Shown here: positions 7,211-15,625 of the stretch, piece by piece | Numbering within the stretch: the stretch's first letter is position 1 | Layout of the letters: every line of letters starts with the position of its first letter | Assembly: GCA_964614185.1 (NCBI GenBank) | Contig: CAZTKJ010000007.1 | Span: 1 to 64,000, forward strand | DNA length: 64,000 nt | Direction: 5' to 3' | Origin: Suilimivivens sp964614185 | GTDB taxonomy: Bacteria; Bacillota; Clostridia; Lachnospirales; Lachnospiraceae | The notes under the pieces: generated by a model | The model's database searches: none | Told to the model about the DNA's origin: nothing | The model's input: only the letters and a program-made list of their open reading frames with translations | Program-made: the position numbers and the translations under genes

Positions 7211-9443
7211 CAAACTTCCCTTCTATTTCCCGGATTCTGTCACAAAGGCTGGTATAACGTCTGTTTTCCTTTTCATTGTCTATCATTTCCTGTACCACAC
7301 AACTGCTTCCCAAAATGGTAACGCACTTTCTGGCTCTTGTCACTCCCGTATACAGCAGATTTCTGTTAAAAAGCATTTTAGGCCCTGACAAGAGTGGCAA
7401 GATCACTGCCGGGTATTCGCTTCCCTGAGATTTGTGGATAGTAATGGCATAAGCAAGTTCTATTTCATCCAGCTGGACAAAGGGATACTCTGCCTGTCTG
7501 TGTTCATCATATTCTATGATAAGGCTCTGAGCTGTTTCGTTAATTTCCTTTATGACACCTATGTCACCATTAAAAATTCCCATTCCCTTGTCAATGGGAA
7601 TCCCGTATCTGCTGACCACTTCCCAAACAATCTGATAGTTATTTTTGATCTGCATAACCTTATCGCCTTCACGGAAAAGCCTTTCCCCTGTCTGATATTC
7701 CTTTTTATCCGGGGCCGGCGGATTCAGATATTTCTGGAGAATACCGTTTAAGGTCTCTACTCCCAGATTTCCCTTACGCATGGGCGTAAGGACCTGAATG
7801 TCATAAGGTGCTGCTTCCACATAAGAAGGAAGCTTTTCCTTGATCAGCTGAATCATATGTTTGTATATGACATTTACGTCATTTCTTTCCAGTAAAAAGA
7901 AATCACGGCTTTTATTATCAAAAGAAATCCTTTCTCCCCGGTTAATTTTATGGGCATTTACTACAATGTCACTTTCTCCCGCCTGTCGGAATATTTTTTT
8001 CAGGATCACTACAGGAAAGCTGCCGCTGCTGATCAAGTCTTGAAGCACCTGTCCCGGACCCACACTGGGCAGCTGATTCCTGTCTCCTACCATTACCAGC
8101 CTTGTTCCCACACTGACGGCATTTAGCAATGATTGAAATAAGTGAATATCTACCATAGACATCTCATCTATAATGATTACATCTGCTTCTAAAGGATTCT
8201 CTTCATTTCTTTCAAACCGTGCGTTGCTGCCTTCTTCCATGGAACCATTGATTTCCAGAAGTCTGTGAATTGTTCTCGCCTCAAATCCTGTTGCTTCTGT
8301 CATCCTCTTGGCAGCTCTTCCCGTAGGTGCTGCCAGCAGGATATCCATGCCTTCCTTTTCAAAAAAACGGATAATCGTATTAATTGTGGTAGTTTTCCCT
8401 GTACCGGGTCCTCCTGACAAAATCATGACACCATGGCAAATGCTTGTCATCACTGCCTTTTTTTGAAGGTCATCCAGTTCAATTCCCTGCTCCGCCGCCA
8501 TATCAGAAAGAAGCGCTTCCATTTTTTTCTTTTCGGAAGGCAAAAGCTCTTCCTCCATGGCTATATTCAAATCATGCAGCATGCGGGCACATTTCAATTC
8601 CGCATAATAATACGTGCTTGCATAGACCCTTTTTTCCTCTTCTTTACGCTTGATGATCAGTTTTTTATCCATGGCAAGATTATCGATCTGAGGTTCTATC
8701 ACTTCCGGATGAAGGCCCAGCAGCATGGCTGTCTTCTCTGCCAGTAATCCTGCAGGAAGGTAGATATGTCCTGCCATGCTTCCCTGTAAAAGCATATACA
8801 TAATACCGCTTCTGATACGATAATCGGAATCAATATGAATACCTATTTTGGCAGCAATTTCATCAGCAATCCGAAATCCCACACCGGAAATATCCTCAGC
8901 CAGGCGGTAGGGATTCTCCTTCATAATTCCATAGAGTTCCATACCATATTGATTATAGATCTTAACTGCCAGGGTATTGGAAATCCCATATTGCTGCAGG
9001 AATACAAAAGCTTCCCTCATATCCTTTTTTTCTATCATCTGCTGGGCAATTTCCCTTGCTTTCCTTTCACTGATGCCCTTTATTTCCGAAAGCCGCTCCG
9101 GTTCCTGCTCTATGATCCGGAAGGTGTCTTCTCCAAAAGCTTTTACGATCCTTGCCGCCAACGCTTGTCCGATTCCCTTAATGGCTCCTGAGCTTAAATA
9201 TCTTTCTATACTGACTATATCGTCAGGCAAGATCACCTGAAAACTTTCAACCTTCAGCTGCAGGCCATATACAGGATGTTCTACATAATCGCCTCTGATC
9301 TCCAGCATTTCTCCTGCTTCTACATTTTTAAAAAATCCTACACAGACTATTTCTCCGCTTTCCGTTACAAAAGAGAGAACCCCATATCCGTTTTCACTAT
9401 TCTGATAAATAATATGGTCTATATAACCCTTTATCTGTTCCAT
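7203..9443 (-). CDS. recD2: RecD-like DNA helicase RecD2
   Basis: 5'-3' DNA helicase of the RecD2 type, not part of RecBCD. The 746-residue protein has an N-terminal OB-like region, helix-hairpin-helix motifs (GIGQALAARIV, GISERKAREIA), Walker A GGPGTGKTTT, Walker B IIIDEMSMVD, a motif-III-like MVGDRNQLPSVGPG, and a C-terminal AITIHKSQGSEYPAV and YTGVTRARKCV. AGGAG precedes the ATG. It begins a long minus-strand run with comFC and lies just after the terminator of the flagellar genes. RecD2 acts in replication-fork and mismatch repair in Bacillus. Confidence 0.95.
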   Translation of the reverse strand: MEQIKGYIDHIIYQNSENGYGVLSFVTESGEIVCVGFFKNVEAGEMLEIRGDYVEHPVYGLQLKVESFQVILPDDIVSIERYLSSGAIKGIGQALAARIVKAFGEDTFRIIEQEPERLSEIKGISERKAREIAQQMIEKKDMREAFVFLQQYGISNTLAVKIYNQYGMELYGIMKENPYRLAEDISGVGFRIADEIAAKIGIHIDSDYRIRSGIMYMLLQGSMAGHIYLPAGLLAEKTAMLLGLHPEVIEPQIDNLAMDKKLIIKRKEEEKRVYASTYYYAELKCARMLHDLNIAMEEELLPSEKKKMEALLSDMAAEQGIELDDLQKKAVMTSICHGVMILSGGPGTGKTTTINTIIRFFEKEGMDILLAAPTGRAAKRMTEATGFEARTIHRLLEINGSMEEGSNARFERNEENPLEADVIIIDEMSMVDIHLFQSLLNAVSVGTRLVMVGDRNQLPSVGPGQVLQDLISSGSFPVVILKKIFRQAGESDIVVNAHKINRGERISFDNKSRDFFLLERNDVNVIYKHMIQLIKEKLPSYVEAAPYDIQVLTPMRKGNLGVETLNGILQKYLNPPAPDKKEYQTGERLFREGDKVMQIKNNYQIVWEVVSRYGIPIDKGMGIFNGDIGVIKEINETAQSLIIEYDEHRQAEYPFVQLDEIELAYAITIHKSQGSEYPAVILPLLSGPKMLFNRNLLYTGVTRARKCVTILGSSCVVQEMIDNEKENRRYTSLCDRIREIEGKFDE

Positions 9444-9487
9444 ATGCTGTCTCCTGCAAATACGGTCTTAAAACATTTCGTACGATA

Positions 9488-9536
9488 TAAAAAGGCTGCC
9501 CGTCCAGAGGGGATACCCCCATCTTTCGGCAGCCTT
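9488..9536 (-). terminator. Terminator of the mbl-flagellar gene run
   Basis: AAGGCTGCC (9492-9500) pairs with GGCAGCCTT (9528-9536); inside, GGGG and CCCC around 9509-9519 form a second short stem. Read on the minus strand the stem is followed by a run of T, fitting an intrinsic terminator after the flagellar genes and before recD2. Confidence 0.8.
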
Positions 9537-9549
9537 ATATTTCTATATT

Positions 9550-9897
9550 TTATAAACCATAGTTGCGTTTCATCTGTTCATAAAGCATCTGTGCTATTCC
9601 AAGTCCCTGAGTTTCTGTAGAAGTAGCTGCCAGATCCTGCAGGGCAGTATCCTTAAAATAATCTACCAGACTATTACTGGAACTGCTTCCTTCATCTTTA
9701 AGGCAATCAACTGTCTTCTGCATTTCCTTAAATACCTGTTCAAGAAAATAAGATTCAAATTGTTTACAAGCCTCTAAAAGCTCATCATCACCGGCTGTTG
9801 AATAATCTTTATTTCCAAGTGTGTCTTTCAATTTATTGGCAGAAGTACTCTGACTTGTAAGGTAGTCGGTGTATGCACCAATATTACCAATATCCAT
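9550..9897 (-). CDS. Flagellar rod-binding protein (FlgJ N-domain type)
   Basis: The 115-residue protein matches the rod-binding domain of FlgJ: KQFESYFLEQVFKEM is its signature and LGIAQMLYEQM sits near the end. In Gram-positive species this domain occurs without the muramidase half of enterobacterial FlgJ, as here. It should cap or scaffold rod assembly through the wall. AGGAGAGG precedes the ATG. It is the last gene after the two rod genes, followed at once by the terminator. Confidence 0.88.
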   Translation of the reverse strand: MDIGNIGAYTDYLTSQSTSANKLKDTLGNKDYSTAGDDELLEACKQFESYFLEQVFKEMQKTVDCLKDEGSSSSNSLVDYFKDTALQDLAATSTETQGLGIAQMLYEQMKRNYGL

Positions 9898-9918
9898 AAT
9901 GCTATCCTCTCCTAATTA

Positions 9919-10737
9919 TTATCTCTTCAGGTTGTTAGCTGTCTGCAGCATTTCATCTGATGTAGTAATTGCCTTGGAGTTCATTTCATATGCACGCTGC
10001 GCTACGATCAGGTTAACCATTTCATCTGCAACCTGTACGTTAGATCCTTCCAAATATCCCTGTACCATCCTGCTGGGAGTTACATCCGGATTTGTTGATT
10101 CATTCAGAACACGTCCGCTTGCAGGTGTCATCTGCCACAAGCTGTCTCCTACCCTCTTAAGACCGCCAGGGTTATTAAACTGAAACAGACCAATGCTGAT
10201 ATCCAATGACTGTGGATTATTATTTTCATCGGGGTAACAAACGGTACCGTCCTGGCTGATAGTAATCTTACTGGTAATATAAGTAGAATTCAAGGTAATG
10301 ACACGTCCTGTAGAACTCAGTACCGGAAGTCCGTCCTGATTAGTCAGAATCATACCTCCATTACCATTGGTAGCCCAGGTAAAGTCACCATTTCTGGTAT
10401 AGTATGTATTGCCGTCACTTCCTCTGATTGCAAAAAGTCCTTCTCCCTCAATAGCAAATGCTGTATCACTGTTGGAGGCTAAAAGGCTTCCCTGTGAGAA
10501 GCTGTTGTTAATAGAAGAAGTTCTTACACCTAATCCAACCTGTGAGGTAGTAGGCTTAGGATCGCCGTTAGCAGTAGTAGTGGCTGTCTGCAGTGTCTGA
10601 TAAAGCAGTGACTTGAACTGTGCCGTCTGCGCCTTATATCCCATTGTATTTACATTGGCAAGATTATTAGCAATTGTATCAACATTTGTCTGCTGTGCAT
10701 TCATACCGGTTGCCGCAGACCATAAACTCCTAACCAT
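9919..10737 (-). CDS. flhP: Flagellar rod protein, FlgG/FlhP type
   Basis: Axial flagellar protein of the distal rod. The N-terminal rod signature NNLANVNTMGYKA and the C-terminal VNLIVAQRAYEMNSKAI and DEMLQTANNL are both present and complete at 272 residues. AGGAGG precedes the ATG. Placement after mbl and a FlgF-like gene matches mbl-flhO-flhP of Bacillus, so FlhP is the likely counterpart. Exported by the flagellar type III system, so no signal peptide is expected or seen. Confidence 0.9.
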   Translation of the reverse strand: MVRSLWSAATGMNAQQTNVDTIANNLANVNTMGYKAQTAQFKSLLYQTLQTATTTANGDPKPTTSQVGLGVRTSSINNSFSQGSLLASNSDTAFAIEGEGLFAIRGSDGNTYYTRNGDFTWATNGNGGMILTNQDGLPVLSSTGRVITLNSTYITSKITISQDGTVCYPDENNNPQSLDISIGLFQFNNPGGLKRVGDSLWQMTPASGRVLNESTNPDVTPSRMVQGYLEGSNVQVADEMVNLIVAQRAYEMNSKAITTSDEMLQTANNLKR

Positions 10738-10751
10738 TTATTTTTCCTCCT

Positions 10752-11528
10752 TTATACCTTACCAAGCTGATTAGCTGAAATCTCCAGTGTTCCATCAATA
10801 GTGGTAATGACCTTTTGATTAGAATCATACGCTCTCTGGACGCTGATCATATTTACCATTTCCGTTACTACCGATACATTGGACATTTCCAGATAACCGG
10901 CATAAACTCCGGCTTCAGTCTCTATTTCCTGTGCACCATCAACAGGCTCATAATAATTTTCACCATAATGTTCCAGATAATTGTAGTCTTCAAAATCGGT
11001 AATCTGTATCGTATCTACTACACTGCCGCCCTGTATGATCTGACCTCTTACATTAATCTGTGCCTCAAGCAGAGGATCAATTTGAACAGGACTGCCGTCT
11101 ATATTTAGAACCGCATCTCCATCCTGTGTAACCAAATGACCATCCTGCGTTAAAGTGAAGTTACCGTCTCTGGTATATTTTACGGAACTTTCTCCCGCTT
11201 TGTTGGTAAATCTTATCGCAAAGAAACCGTTATCTGTCAATGCAAGATCAAAAGGATTTTCCGTGTGTTTCATAGGACCGTGTGAAAAGTCAGTATATCC
11301 TTCACCAATTTTAACACCGGGATTATTATGACCAATCCTTTTGGCTATATAAGGGCCTTCCGTAATGTCCTTGATCTTAAGAGTAAGCACCGAGTCAAAA
11401 GCCTGGCTGGTAGCTCCTTCTTTCTTATATCCGTTTGTATTGACATTTGCAAGATTATTGGTCAGCACATCCATTCTATGCTGTTGATTGATCATACCGG
11501 TATAAGCGGTATAAAGTCCCTTTACCAT
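10752..11528 (-). CDS. flhO: Flagellar rod protein, FlgF/FlhO type
   Basis: A 258-residue axial rod protein with the N-terminal motif NNLANVNTNGYKK and the C-terminal VNMISVQRAYDSNQKVI. As the first rod gene after mbl it corresponds to FlhO (proximal-rod, FlgF-like) of Bacillus. AGGAAAGG precedes the ATG, and flhP starts 14 nt after its stop. It should polymerise with FlhP to form the rod between motor and hook. FlgF and FlgG homologues are close relatives, so the assignment rests partly on gene order. Confidence 0.88.
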   Translation of the reverse strand: MVKGLYTAYTGMINQQHRMDVLTNNLANVNTNGYKKEGATSQAFDSVLTLKIKDITEGPYIAKRIGHNNPGVKIGEGYTDFSHGPMKHTENPFDLALTDNGFFAIRFTNKAGESSVKYTRDGNFTLTQDGHLVTQDGDAVLNIDGSPVQIDPLLEAQINVRGQIIQGGSVVDTIQITDFEDYNYLEHYGENYYEPVDGAQEIETEAGVYAGYLEMSNVSVVTEMVNMISVQRAYDSNQKVITTIDGTLEISANQLGKV

Positions 11529-11554
11529 ACAAAAACCTTTCCTGCCTGAACAGA

Positions 11555-12547
11555 TTATTCTTCTCTATAGCCTGCCAGGAATTCAACATATTTACCTGTT
11601 CCCACTGCCACTGCTGTCATAGGATCCTCTGCCGTCATGGTATTGATTCCTGTCTTTTCACAGATCAAATCTTCCAATCCCCTTAACAGACTTCCGCCGC
11701 CGGTAAGTACAATACCTCTGTCAGCTATATCGGCTGCAAGTTCCGGAGGCGTCTTTTCCAGTACACCATGAATGGTTTCGATAATCTGGGCTGTAGTTTC
11801 CCTCAGTGCTTCTTCTGTTTCTTCTGAAGAAACCTGAACAGTTCTGGGCAGACCCGTTACCAGATTACGTCCTCTGACATCCATATAATCCACTTCCGGA
11901 CGCCTAAAGGCTGATCCTATCTTTATCTTAATATCTTCTGCTGTTCTTTCACCGATCAGCAGATTATGCTTCTTCCTCATATAACGGACAAGAGCTTCGT
12001 CAAAATCATCTCCTGCAATTTTAATGGAGGCACTTACAACTGTTCCGCCCAGTGAAATAACTGCAATATCGGAGGTACCGCCACCAATGTCCACAATCAT
12101 ATTTCCACAGGGTTTTGAAATATCAATGCCCGCTCCGATAGCTGCTGCTATCGGTTCCTCTATAATAGAAACTTCCCTGGCTCCTGCCTGAAGCGTTGCA
12201 TCTTCAACTGCTTTCTTTTCTACTTCAGTAACACCACTGGGAACGCATACTGCGATTCTTGGCTTTCTAAAAGCCTTTTTGCCAAGAGCTTTCTGAATAA
12301 AATATTTCATCATCTGTTCCGTCACTTTATAGTCAGAAATAACTCCCTGCCTTAAAGGGCGGACTGCCATAATGTTGCCGGGTGTCCTTCCCAGCATCAG
12401 TCTGGCATCTTCTCCAATTGCTTTAATTTTATTCGTATCTCTATCATAAGCTACAACAGAGGGCTCTTTTAATACAACGCCTCTTCCTCTGATGTAAACT
12501 AAAATACTCGCTGTTCCTAAATCAATTCCTATATCTGTATACTGCAT
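11555..12547 (-). CDS. mbl: Actin-like cell-shape protein Mbl (MreB family)
   Basis: Bacterial actin that guides lateral wall synthesis. The 330-residue protein shows the actin-fold phosphate and adenosine motifs: IGIDLGTASILVY, VDIGGGTSDIAVISLGG and VLTGGGSLLRGLEDL. Its position ahead of flhO-flhP, without mreC-mreD, is the classic context of Mbl rather than MreB. AAAGGGG precedes the ATG. A strong promoter lies at 12586-12613, so shape and rod genes are expressed together. Confidence 0.9.
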   Translation of the reverse strand: MQYTDIGIDLGTASILVYIRGRGVVLKEPSVVAYDRDTNKIKAIGEDARLMLGRTPGNIMAVRPLRQGVISDYKVTEQMMKYFIQKALGKKAFRKPRIAVCVPSGVTEVEKKAVEDATLQAGAREVSIIEEPIAAAIGAGIDISKPCGNMIVDIGGGTSDIAVISLGGTVVSASIKIAGDDFDEALVRYMRKKHNLLIGERTAEDIKIKIGSAFRRPEVDYMDVRGRNLVTGLPRTVQVSSEETEEALRETTAQIIETIHGVLEKTPPELAADIADRGIVLTGGGSLLRGLEDLICEKTGINTMTAEDPMTAVAVGTGKYVEFLAGYREE

Positions 12548-12585
12548 ATGCGAGACCCCTTTCTATACTTTGAACATATAGAGTT

Positions 12586-12613
12586 ATTATAACCCATAGA
12601 AAAGTATTTTCAA
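12586..12613 (-). promoter_or_regulatory. Promoter of the mbl-flhO-flhP-flgJ run
   Basis: On the minus strand TTGAAA (12608-12613), 16 nt, then the consensus TATAAT (12586-12591), about 40 nt before the mbl ATG. A sigma-A type promoter; no sigma-D element was seen for these flagellar genes. Confidence 0.7.
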
Positions 12614-12635
12614 AGGGATTTAATAAAAATTTTAT

Positions 12636-12691
12636 ATAAAGAAGGACACAATGACTTAAAAACGAATCCTTCCGTTTCTCACATTGCGTCC
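12636..12691 (-). terminator. Terminator after uvrA
   Basis: GGACACAATG (12644-12653) and CATTGCGTCC (12682-12691) pair with one mismatch position, with a possible inner AACG/CGTT stem. On the minus strand the stem is followed by TTCTTTATAT, a weak U-rich tail. It lies 12 nt after the uvrA stop. Confidence 0.6.
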
Positions 12692-12702
12692 CTGCGTATT
12701 TA

Positions 12703-15594
12703 TTATCGGTTCTTTTCCTGATTTACTTTATATCTTGCCAACATTTTTTTCACATATTGTCCCGTATAGGAAATGGGGTTCTCGGCAACCTCCTCAGGTG
12801 TTCCCTTAGCAATCATCTGTCCGCCCTGATCTCCTCCTTCAGGACCCATATCGATAATATGATCCGCTGTCTTAATCACATCCAGATTATGCTCAATTAC
12901 TACCACTGTGTTGCCTCCGTCAGCCAGTCTGTGCAGAATTTCTACCAGCTTATGCACATCTGCAAAGTGAAGTCCCGTAGTAGGCTCATCAAGAATATAA
13001 ATGGTTTTGCCTGTGCTATGCTTGCTAAGTTCCGTAGCAAGCTTGATCCTTTGCGCCTCTCCTCCCGATAATGTTGTGGAAGGCTGCCCCAGCTTCACAT
13101 AAGAAAGTCCCACATCGTTCAGTGTCACTATTTTTCTTTTGATAGAGGGAAGGCTGTCAAAAAACGGAACTGCTTCTTCTACTGTCATATCAAGAACATC
13201 ATAGATGCTCTTTCCCTTATATTTTACATCCAGAGTTTCTCTGTTATATCGTTTTCCGCCGCAGACTTCACAAGGCACATATACATCCGGGAGAAAGTGC
13301 ATTTCGATCTTAATAATGCCGTCTCCACTGCAGGCTTCACATCTTCCGCCCTTTACATTAAAACTGAAACGGCCCTTTTTGTAGCCTTTTGCTTTAGCAT
13401 CCGGAGTACTTGCAAATAAATCCCGGATCTGGTCAAATACTCCTGTATATGTTGCCGGATTGGAGCGGGGCGTCCTTCCGATGGGAGACTGATCGATGTT
13501 TATGACTTTATCCAGCTGATCGATTCCTTTAATTTCCTTATGTTTGCCCGGTATGGTTCTGGCACGGTTCAGATCTCTTGCAAGATGCTTGTAAAGGATC
13601 TCGTTGACAAGGGAACTCTTACCGGAACCCGATACGCCGGTAACACATGTTACTACTCCAAGAGGAATATCCACTGAAATATTCTTAAGGTTATTTTCTC
13701 TTGCTCCGACTATTTTCAGCCAGCCTGTGGGTTTTCTTCTTGTTTCCGGTACCGGAATCTGCATTCTGCCGCTTAAATACTGTCCTGTCAGCGACTCCTG
13801 CACTTCCATAATCTCTTCTGCCGTTCCCTGGGCAATTACCATTCCGCCATGAGAACCTGCTCCGGGACCGATATCTACCACGTGATCTGCCGCCAGCATA
13901 GTATCTTCATCATGTTCCACCACAATCAGACTGTTTCCCAAATCCCTTAGATTCTTCAGAGTATTTAACAATTTATCATTATCTCTCTGATGAAGTCCGA
14001 TACTCGGTTCATCCAGAATATAGCATACACCTACAAGTCCGGAACCGATCTGGGTTGCCAGACGGATGCGCTGCGCCTCTCCTCCTGACAATGTACCGGT
14101 GGCCCGGGACAAGGACAGATACTCAAGTCCTACATCTATTAAAAATCCTACTCTGGCTCTGATTTCTTTAAGGACCTGACTTCCTATCAGCATCTGCTGT
14201 CTGGAAAGCTCCATATGCTGTAAAAACTCATGTAGGCTTCTGATAGACAGAGAGGTGATCTCATAGATATTCCTGTCACAGACTGTAACTGCCAGAGATT
14301 CTTTTTTAAGTCTCATTCCCTTACATTCCATGCAGGGAGTAACTCTCATAAAGGTTTCATACTCCTGCTTCATAATATCGGAAGAAGTTTCACGGTATCT
14401 TCTTTCTACATTCTTAACGATTCCTTCAAAAGTAATTGGGTAAGTCCCTTCCCCCCGCTGTCCGATATAATGCACCTTAACTTCCCTAAATCCGCCATAG
14501 ATGAGCATATGTTGAATATTCTCCGGCAATTCCTCAAAAGGCGCATCCATGCTGAATTTATATTCCTTTGCAAGGGCCCGCAGAACAGCGTTGGTAAAGC
14601 TGCCTTCTTCAGAACTGGACTGCCACCCCATAACCTGAATGGCTCCTTCATTTAAGCTTAAGCTTCTGTCCGGGATCATCAGTTCCGGATCAAACTCCAT
14701 TTTGTATCCAAGTCCGAAGCAGACAGGACACGCGCCAAAAGGATTATTAAAGGAAAAACTTCTCGGCTCGATCTCGCTGATACTGATACCGCAGTCAGGA
14801 CATGCAAAGCTCTGGCTGAAGGTAATTGTCTCTCCATTTATCACATCCAACATTAAAAGACCCTCCGTCAGCGCTAATACATTTTCTATAGAATCGGAAA
14901 GACGTCTTTCGATTCCCGGCTTAACTACCAGCCTGTCCACTATGATCTCAATATTATGTTTAATATTTTTATCCAGCTTAAATTCTTCCGAAAGTTCATA
15001 CATGCTGCCGTCTACACGCACCCTGACATAGCCGCTTCTCTTGGCACGTTCAAATACCTTTGCATGCTCTCCCTTTTTACCCCTTACTACAGGCGCCAAA
15101 AGTTGAATCCTGCTTCCTTCTTCCAGCTCCATGATCTGATCTACCATCTGGTCCACACTCTGCTTTTTAATTTCTTTACCGCAGTTAGGACAGTGGGGAA
15201 TACCGATACGGGCATATAACAGTCTAAAATAATCATAAATTTCCGTCACTGTTCCCACTGTAGATCTGGGATTCCTGTTAGTGGATTTCTGATCAATGGA
15301 AATGGCCGGTGACAGCCCTTCTATTTTCTCTACGTTGGGTTTCTCCATCTGTCCCAGGAATTGTCTTGCATAAGAAGATAGTGATTCCATATATCTTCTC
15401 TGCCCTTCTGCGTAAATAGTATCAAAGGCCAGAGAAGACTTGCCGGAACCTGACAGTCCTGTCAGAACCACCAGCTCATTTCTTGGAATATCCACATTCA
15501 GATTCTTAAGATTATGTTCATTAGCTCCTCTGATCTTAATATATTCTCTGGGTCTGATTCTTGGCTTTTCCACATGCTTATCTGCTAAACTCAT
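12703..15594 (-). CDS. uvrA: Excinuclease ABC subunit A
   Basis: Damage-recognition ATPase of nucleotide excision repair. The 963-residue protein has two ABC modules: Walker A GLSGSGKSSLAFDTIYAEGQ and GVSGSGKSSLVNEIL, two LSGGEAQRI(R/K)LA signatures, and zinc-finger CxxC pairs (CPNCGKEIK, CMEC, CEAC...CEVC). The longest open frame starts at 15645, inside uvrB; ATG 15594 is preceded by GAGGA and gives the usual N-terminus, so it is chosen. It follows uvrB by 31 nt and is expected to be co-transcribed from the LexA-controlled promoter. Confidence 0.97.
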   Translation of the reverse strand: MSLADKHVEKPRIRPREYIKIRGANEHNLKNLNVDIPRNELVVLTGLSGSGKSSLAFDTIYAEGQRRYMESLSSYARQFLGQMEKPNVEKIEGLSPAISIDQKSTNRNPRSTVGTVTEIYDYFRLLYARIGIPHCPNCGKEIKKQSVDQMVDQIMELEEGSRIQLLAPVVRGKKGEHAKVFERAKRSGYVRVRVDGSMYELSEEFKLDKNIKHNIEIIVDRLVVKPGIERRLSDSIENVLALTEGLLMLDVINGETITFSQSFACPDCGISISEIEPRSFSFNNPFGACPVCFGLGYKMEFDPELMIPDRSLSLNEGAIQVMGWQSSSEEGSFTNAVLRALAKEYKFSMDAPFEELPENIQHMLIYGGFREVKVHYIGQRGEGTYPITFEGIVKNVERRYRETSSDIMKQEYETFMRVTPCMECKGMRLKKESLAVTVCDRNIYEITSLSIRSLHEFLQHMELSRQQMLIGSQVLKEIRARVGFLIDVGLEYLSLSRATGTLSGGEAQRIRLATQIGSGLVGVCYILDEPSIGLHQRDNDKLLNTLKNLRDLGNSLIVVEHDEDTMLAADHVVDIGPGAGSHGGMVIAQGTAEEIMEVQESLTGQYLSGRMQIPVPETRRKPTGWLKIVGARENNLKNISVDIPLGVVTCVTGVSGSGKSSLVNEILYKHLARDLNRARTIPGKHKEIKGIDQLDKVINIDQSPIGRTPRSNPATYTGVFDQIRDLFASTPDAKAKGYKKGRFSFNVKGGRCEACSGDGIIKIEMHFLPDVYVPCEVCGGKRYNRETLDVKYKGKSIYDVLDMTVEEAVPFFDSLPSIKRKIVTLNDVGLSYVKLGQPSTTLSGGEAQRIKLATELSKHSTGKTIYILDEPTTGLHFADVHKLVEILHRLADGGNTVVVIEHNLDVIKTADHIIDMGPEGGDQGGQMIAKGTPEEVAENPISYTGQYVKKMLARYKVNQEKNR

Positions 15595-15625
15595 TCTTAT
15601 TCCTCGCTTTATTCGTCGTAAGTAT

